Source: Actinomycetota bacterium (GTDB lineage: Bacteria; Actinomycetota; Thermoleophilia; UBA2241). Taken from it: a stretch of 12,154 bases of DNA. A program made the position numbers and the translations under genes. Positions 11,870-12,154 of the stretch are shown here, piece by piece. A model generated the notes under the pieces. That model did not search any database. It was not told where the DNA came from and was given only the letters and a program-made list of their open reading frames with translations. The stretch's first letter is position 1; each line of letters begins with the position of its first letter. The stretch covers positions 16,452 through 28,605 of the forward strand of contig PKYM01000239.1 of assembly GCA_003132645.1 (NCBI GenBank), written 5' to 3'.

Positions 11870-12154
11870 CTAGGCCTGTTCCAACAGACAGACGGCCGTG
11901 GCCGAGATGCCCTCGCCGCGGCCCTCGAAACCCATGCCCTCGGTGGTCGTGGCCTTGACCCCGACCGCGTCGCCTGCCACCCGCAGCGCCGCCGCCAGAA
12001 GAGCCGTCATCGCGGCGCGATGCGCCGCCAGCTTGGGCCGTTCCGCCACGATCACGAGGTCGACGTTGACGACCCGCCAGCCGGCGCTGGTCGCTCGTGT
12101 CACGACCTCGCTCAGCAGAGTCAGACTCGAGGCGCCCTCGTAGGCCGGATCGGT
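11870..12154 (-). CDS. ispF: 2-C-methyl-D-erythritol 2,4-cyclodiphosphate synthase, C-terminal part
   Basis: Enzyme of the MEP isoprenoid pathway that cyclises CDP-methylerythritol 2-phosphate to methylerythritol cyclodiphosphate, releasing CMP. The gene enters from the right edge. The 94 residues visible begin TDPAYEGASSL, which continues directly in frame into VVNVDLVIVAERPK, ATTTEGMGFEGRGEGISATAVCLL and the stop, all characteristic of the family. About 60-65 N-terminal residues, including the DxH zinc site, lie outside the window. An apparent GTG at 12103 is internal, since family similarity continues upstream of it. The stop overlaps no other gene but lies only 4 bp from the tatA stop, with no separate terminator visible. 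Confidence 0.95.
   Translation of the reverse strand, partial: TDPAYEGASSLTLLSEVVTRATSAGWRVVNVDLVIVAERPKLAAHRAAMTALLAAALRVAGDAVGVKATTTEGMGFEGRGEGISATAVCLLEQA

Overview
The window is about 12.2 kb of GC-rich (roughly two-thirds or more G+C), densely packed bacterial chromosome. Strong third-position GC bias, several GTG starts, a probable leaderless gene, and a secreted M23 protein with an actinobacterial-type repeat domain and a Pro/Thr linker point to Actinomycetota. A deep lineage such as Thermoleophilia, or a coriobacterial/geothermincolial relative, is a guess from gene content and not a demonstrated placement. No integrase, transposase, CRISPR array or phage gene was seen. This is core or household chromosome with a few unusual regulatory and signalling details.

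Layout, left to right. Bases 1-1488 (+): secreted cell-wall M23 (LytM-like) peptidase whose 5' end lies outside the window, followed by a hairpin and a tRNA-Gly(CCC) gene at 1554-1629. Bases 1737-3703 (-): two-gene peptide-degradation unit, an M42 aminopeptidase followed by an M55 (DppA-like) D-aminopeptidase. Bases 3704-4052: divergent control region with two inverted repeats. Bases 4053-4472 (+): BlaI/MecI-family repressor, with no BlaR1-type sensor in view. A 17-bp inverted repeat separates it from the leftward genes that converge on it. Bases 4552-8087 (-): a V4R-GGDEF signalling protein, rlmH and argS, probably transcribed in that order.

Bases 8088-8219 form a divergent promoter region. 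To its right lie 5-formyltetrahydrofolate cyclo-ligase (8220-8858, +), then a 201-bp leader with competing hairpins, then ddl (9060-10166, +). A flavodoxin-fold oxidoreductase (10192-10788, -) converges on ddl. mobB (10948-11493, +) is divergent from it and probably leaderless. tatA (11653-11865, +) has its own promoter and leader hairpin. The right edge carries the C-terminal part of ispF (-), converging on tatA with 4 bp between the stop codons.

Functionally the window combines cell-wall metabolism (M23, Ddl, a possible D-peptide salvage enzyme, a BlaI-type repressor), translation (tRNA-Gly, ArgS, RlmH), cofactor and isoprenoid synthesis (5-FCL, MobB, IspF) and export (TatA). The items most worth a second look are: the ddl leader; the V4R-GGDEF protein with five clustered cysteines and a partly degenerate cyclase site; the flavoprotein in which one Cys of a presumed Fe-S motif is His; and the orphan BlaI gene with its upstream inverted repeats. 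I did not find a clear, wholly new multi-gene system.
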